Positions 20,636-23,383 of a DNA stretch of 23,383 nt are shown here, one piece after another. This stretch comes from a virus, in the IMG/VR virus record IMGVR_UViG_3300030108_001618, positions 1 to 23,383 of that record; one strand, written 5' to 3'. Each line of letters begins with the position of its first letter. Within the stretch, counting starts at the first letter, position 1. Under the pieces are notes generated by a model. It was not told the DNA's origin and made no database searches. It worked only from the letters and a program-made list of their open reading frames with translations. The position numbers and the translations under genes are program-made.

Positions 20636-22398
20636 ACTATGTAGAGATAGCAGTTGGAAGCCCCAATAATCGGGGCAACCTAGTGTTGCGCAGCGAGCTT
20701 GGACATTATCTTCCTAAAGATGGTAGCCCATTATATCGCTCTGTTTATCTCTACGGTGATGATGCAAAAGAATATGCTAATTCACATAGGACCTTAAAAG
20801 GCTATCACGGTAAGCGTGGTATTGACAATATACTTATTGATATAGATAGAAAAGACAACTCAGATGAATACACACTAAAACAATTGCGTAATACCCTGCT
20901 CCATTTAAATACTTTAGAAGTATTAGATGAGAGTATACAATGTTATTTTAGTGGTACTGGTTATCATATCGTCATAACAAATAAAGTATTCAATTTCCAA
21001 GCTAGTGATAGCCTGCCCTATCAAGTCAAACAAACAATGTCAAATCTGTTTGAAGATATAGATAGTAGTATATATATGAGAAGTGGAATATATAGAGTTT
21101 CTCACACTAAAAATCAAAAAACAAACCTATATAAAATACCTATCACATTACATGAAGCACTAAACTATACTTATCAACAGATACACGACTTGGCTAAAGA
21201 CCCTCGTTTTGAATATCCATATGAATTATTAGATGGTGATAATGAGCTAGAAGGCTATATATGCCTAGATGTCCCTAGAATACGCCAACAAAGCAAAGTT
21301 AGTGAGCCCACGAAGATAGTACCTTGTGTGCAAACAATGCTTAGAAATGGCCCAATACAAGGCTCTAGACACAATACGCTACTTAGGATAGCTAGTTATC
21401 TCAAAAGAAATGGTGTTCCTAGTGATTATGCAAAAGTAATGATATTGCATTGGAATAACAATATGATGAATGAAGAATCAATAATACAAAAAATAGAATC
21501 TGTTTACAATGGAAACTACAGATACAGTTGTCATGACTCAGTAATGAAAGAACATTGTCAAACAAAATGTATTTACTTTAAAAACAAAAATTATCATATT
21601 GATGTTAAAGATTCTAGCACATTACAAAAAGAATACGAAGAACGATTAGAAACAAACTTCCAAGGTAGAACTGTACCTTTATCAGATATGTTTGATTTAG
21701 ATGGTTATGACACACAAATATATCCAGGAGAGCTTGTTACTATATTCGGTCCAACAGGGTCTAACAAAACTACATTAGCGCAAAATCTTGCATTGGGTGT
21801 AGATTTTAAAAACGATAGAATAAACAAACAATGGCAAATACCAACATTGTTTTTATCTTTAGAACTTTCAGCATGGTATATGCACAGACGTCATTTGCAA
21901 ATTGTATCTGGTTTATCAAAAGAACAAGTTAATGCTAACTACAAAGAAGTATACAAAAAACATTCTGATGAACTACAACATTTGCATATACAAACAGTAA
22001 CGCCAACTCTGACATCAATACAAGACAAGATAAAAGAATTAAATCCATATCTTGTTGTTGTTGATTATATTGATTTGGTAGATACGCCAAAAGATGTTAA
22101 AGGAGAATATGAACAAATTAAATACATATCTCATAACTTATCTAATATGGCTGTAAATCTAGACGTTATTATTATACAAGTATCACAAGTCAGTAGAGAG
22201 TACAGTAGAAATGAAGTTTTAGACCTGTATGCAGGTAAAGGTTCAGGTGCTATTGAGAATGCATCACGTAAAGTGATTGGTCTTAATGGTCAAGCTGATT
22301 CTAATATTAAAGAAATTCATATGTACAAAAATACTGATGGTGAATTATTTGACGTAAATGTAGAATGGCGTGAAAGTTTTAGATTAAGGAGAGTCTAA
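20632..22398 (+). CDS. Bifunctional primase-helicase (AEP-type primase plus DnaB/RecA-type helicase)
   Basis: A 588-residue replication protein. N-terminal part: metal-binding D70-x-D72 in IDIDRKD, SGTGYHIVI (107-115) with H112, and YRVSHTKNQ...KIP (154-170), the order of archaeo-eukaryotic primase (AEP) catalytic motifs. Middle: four Cys (C232, C300, C309, C313) spaced like the Fe-S or zinc cluster of PriL-type C-terminal domains. C-terminal part: Walker A GPTGSNKTT (373-381), LFLSLELS (406-413), Walker B LVVVDYID (474-481), and VIIIQVSQVSR (512-522), typical of DnaB/KaiC-type helicases. It should make primers and unwind DNA at the phage fork. No polymerase is in the window. Confidence 0.9.
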   Translation: MNYVEIAVGSPNNRGNLVLRSELGHYLPKDGSPLYRSVYLYGDDAKEYANSHRTLKGYHGKRGIDNILIDIDRKDNSDEYTLKQLRNTLLHLNTLEVLDESIQCYFSGTGYHIVITNKVFNFQASDSLPYQVKQTMSNLFEDIDSSIYMRSGIYRVSHTKNQKTNLYKIPITLHEALNYTYQQIHDLAKDPRFEYPYELLDGDNELEGYICLDVPRIRQQSKVSEPTKIVPCVQTMLRNGPIQGSRHNTLLRIASYLKRNGVPSDYAKVMILHWNNNMMNEESIIQKIESVYNGNYRYSCHDSVMKEHCQTKCIYFKNKNYHIDVKDSSTLQKEYEERLETNFQGRTVPLSDMFDLDGYDTQIYPGELVTIFGPTGSNKTTLAQNLALGVDFKNDRINKQWQIPTLFLSLELSAWYMHRRHLQIVSGLSKEQVNANYKEVYKKHSDELQHLHIQTVTPTLTSIQDKIKELNPYLVVVDYIDLVDTPKDVKGEYEQIKYISHNLSNMAVNLDVIIIQVSQVSREYSRNEVLDLYAGKGSGAIENASRKVIGLNGQADSNIKEIHMYKNTDGELFDVNVEWRESFRLRRV

Positions 22399-22598
22399 TG
22401 GGATGGTTTATAACAATAATACTAGACGATAATTTAGCTATGATAGAGCTATTTAAAACGTTTAGGATAGGCGTAGCATGGATTAATGATGAAACAGGTA
22501 AAGCATCGTCATTAATTTTAGGCCTATGGAAACTAGAAACAAATCTTACGCTAGCTGTGCGAAGCAAATTGGGGTGGCATGAAGCAGGCCAAGCGTAA
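22398..22598 (+). CDS. Hypothetical small protein (66 residues)
   Basis: It shares one base with the primase stop (TAATG) and has AAGGAG 7 bases upstream of its ATG, good evidence of translation. The sequence MGWFITIILDDNLAMIELFK starts with a short hydrophobic stretch and has a Trp-rich, mixed remainder (VAWINDETGK..., SKLGWHEAGQA). No motif. Its end overlaps the HNH gene by 20 bases. Function unknown; possibly a replication accessory by location. Confidence 0.55.
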   Translation: MGWFITIILDDNLAMIELFKTFRIGVAWINDETGKASSLILGLWKLETNLTLAVRSKLGWHEAGQA

Positions 22599-23055
22599 GA
22601 TTACTAGTAGAATGAAGTTTTGGGAGGACAAGTTCCTCCCAAAGCTTAAAAAACATCATGGCAACAGAAGTAAAGGTGTATTTCATCGTTTGATGAAAAA
22701 GTCATCTACACTGCGAACTTCATTAAAAAGAAGGAGCAGAGAATATGAAGTATTATTTGATATTAGCCTTAAAGAAATACGCGAACTTATGTTATTGGCG
22801 TACGGAAAACAATGTAAATATTGCAAAGAAATACTTAAAGTTAACAATATGGTTTGTGACCACACTAATCCTATTAGCCACGGCGGAGATTCTATCAAGA
22901 CAAATCTTCAAATGATATGTTCACGTTGCAATACAAGAAAAGGACCTTTAACAGATAAAGTATACAAAAAGTTATTAGGTTGGCTAAAAAGACAAAACAA
23001 AAATTCAAGAGATTATATATTAAGAAAACTCGCTAGAAGCGATGTATTTAAATAA
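22579..23055 (+). CDS. HNH endonuclease
   Basis: A 158-residue protein with a very basic N-terminal half (Lys/Arg-rich, probable DNA contact) and an HNH domain at about residues 76-123: C79-x2-C82 zinc pair, D94-H95 catalytic pair, GG (102-103), N109, then C114-x2-C117-N118. All HNH and zinc residues appear present. The fit is to phage free-standing HNH nucleases, which may act as homing endonucleases, in packaging or in DNA processing. It overlaps the previous gene by 20 bases and is followed by a structured intergenic region. Whether it is selfish or serves the phage is not shown. Confidence 0.9.
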   Translation: MKQAKRKITSRMKFWEDKFLPKLKKHHGNRSKGVFHRLMKKSSTLRTSLKRRSREYEVLFDISLKEIRELMLLAYGKQCKYCKEILKVNNMVCDHTNPISHGGDSIKTNLQMICSRCNTRKGPLTDKVYKKLLGWLKRQNKNSRDYILRKLARSDVFK

Positions 23056-23225
23056 ATACTGGCTGGAAGTTGCAGTATAAAAACTCCAAGATGTTTTCAT
23101 AATGTCCTATGTATAGGTAATGGGAACTTTCTAGTCGAAAAAGGGGAGAGTCAAACAATTAACAATTAACGGGAGTTATTATCAATAGTTTGGTGCAGCT
23201 CTCCCCGCTCACATAAGGAGATATT
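23056..23225 (+). promoter_or_regulatory. Structured leader after the HNH gene
   Basis: Within 170 bases: ATACTG/CAGTAT (23056-23061 with 23073-23078), then GGGGAGAG (23143-23150) exactly pairing with CTCTCCCC (23199-23206) around 48 AT-rich bases, ending 19 bases before the next ATG (SD AAGGAG at 23215-23220). Positions 23113-23125 (TATAGGTAATGGG) nearly repeat 15554-15566 in the modifier leader. No T-run follows the stem. Confidence 0.55.
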
Positions 23226-23383
23226 ATGATATTATTTGGAATGGTTATTAAATGTTATACAATACTTACTTTTGCAACAATAGCAGATGAAATATGGAAT
23301 CTAAATAATCCACGTCCATATCCACAAGATAAGTATTATGAATTAGCAAATTGGGAAGAAAAAGACTTTATCTTTTATACGAA
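23226..23383 (+). CDS. Partial early protein with an N-terminal hydrophobic segment
   Basis: An open frame begins with ATG at 23226, 5 bases after AAGGAG, and runs to the window edge (52 complete codons) without a stop: MILFGMVIKCYTILTFATIA then DEIWNLNNPRPYPQDKYYEL. The first 20 residues are hydrophobic and could be a signal or membrane anchor; the rest is acidic and aromatic. The C-terminus is missing, so no family is assigned. Confidence 0.55.
   Translation, partial: MILFGMVIKCYTILTFATIADEIWNLNNPRPYPQDKYYELANWEEKDFIFYT

Noticed and set aside
23056-23225. Group I intron or HNH-associated (HEARO-type) RNA beside the HNH gene
   Set aside because: I found no intron core elements, no interrupted flanking gene, and the structure is downstream rather than upstream of the nuclease.

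Overview
The window looks like part of an AT-rich genome of a tailed dsDNA phage (Caudoviricetes), probably environmental or marine in type. The evidence is a packaging and head module (small terminase, large terminase, portal, scaffold, major capsid) on the minus strand and a compact early/replication module (AAA ATPase, putative DNA-binding partner, primase-helicase, HNH endonuclease) on the plus strand. Both modules have tightly abutting genes. I see no integrase, tRNA, CRISPR array, insertion sequence or host housekeeping gene. The host cannot be named from the sequence.

Layout. Positions 1-13231 are one minus-strand late operon read right to left: four short basic phage proteins, a lysozyme/transglycosylase-like protein, TerS, TerL, portal, scaffold, major capsid protein, two virion-type proteins separated by a terminator-like hairpin, a small membrane protein, a small coiled-coil protein, three or four connector-type proteins, a repetitive tail-fibre-like protein, and a fragment leaving the window. 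Positions 13232-13937 are a divergent intergenic region of about 700 bp packed with five successive inverted repeats, a candidate control region or replication origin. From 13938 on, everything is on the plus strand: small early genes (two of them membrane proteins), then a four-gene cassette, then the replication genes, then a cut-off membrane protein.

The standout is 15710-19278, a complete-looking ubiquitin-like conjugation cassette in a phage. It holds an 88-residue beta-grasp-type modifier ending Gly-Gly-Cys, a 540-residue protein with an E2-like HPN...CL signature, a JAMM/JAB metalloprotease with an exact EX(n)HSHX7SX2D signature, and a minimal ThiF/E1-like adenylating enzyme. The order Ubl-E2-JAB-E1 matches known bacterial ubiquitin-like operons (the Bil and PRTRC types), but here it lies in the early region of a phage next to its replication genes. 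The working model is that JAB trims the terminal Cys to expose GG, E1 adenylates the modifier, E2 transfers it to a target, and JAB may also remove it. Target and purpose (host takeover, anti-defence, competition with other phages, or virion modification) are unknown.

A second theme in the plus-strand region is that most non-overlapping gene junctions carry an inverted repeat just upstream of the ribosome binding site. Several of these have G-U wobble pairs and none has a good U-tract, which suggests structured RNA leaders or processing sites rather than simple terminators.
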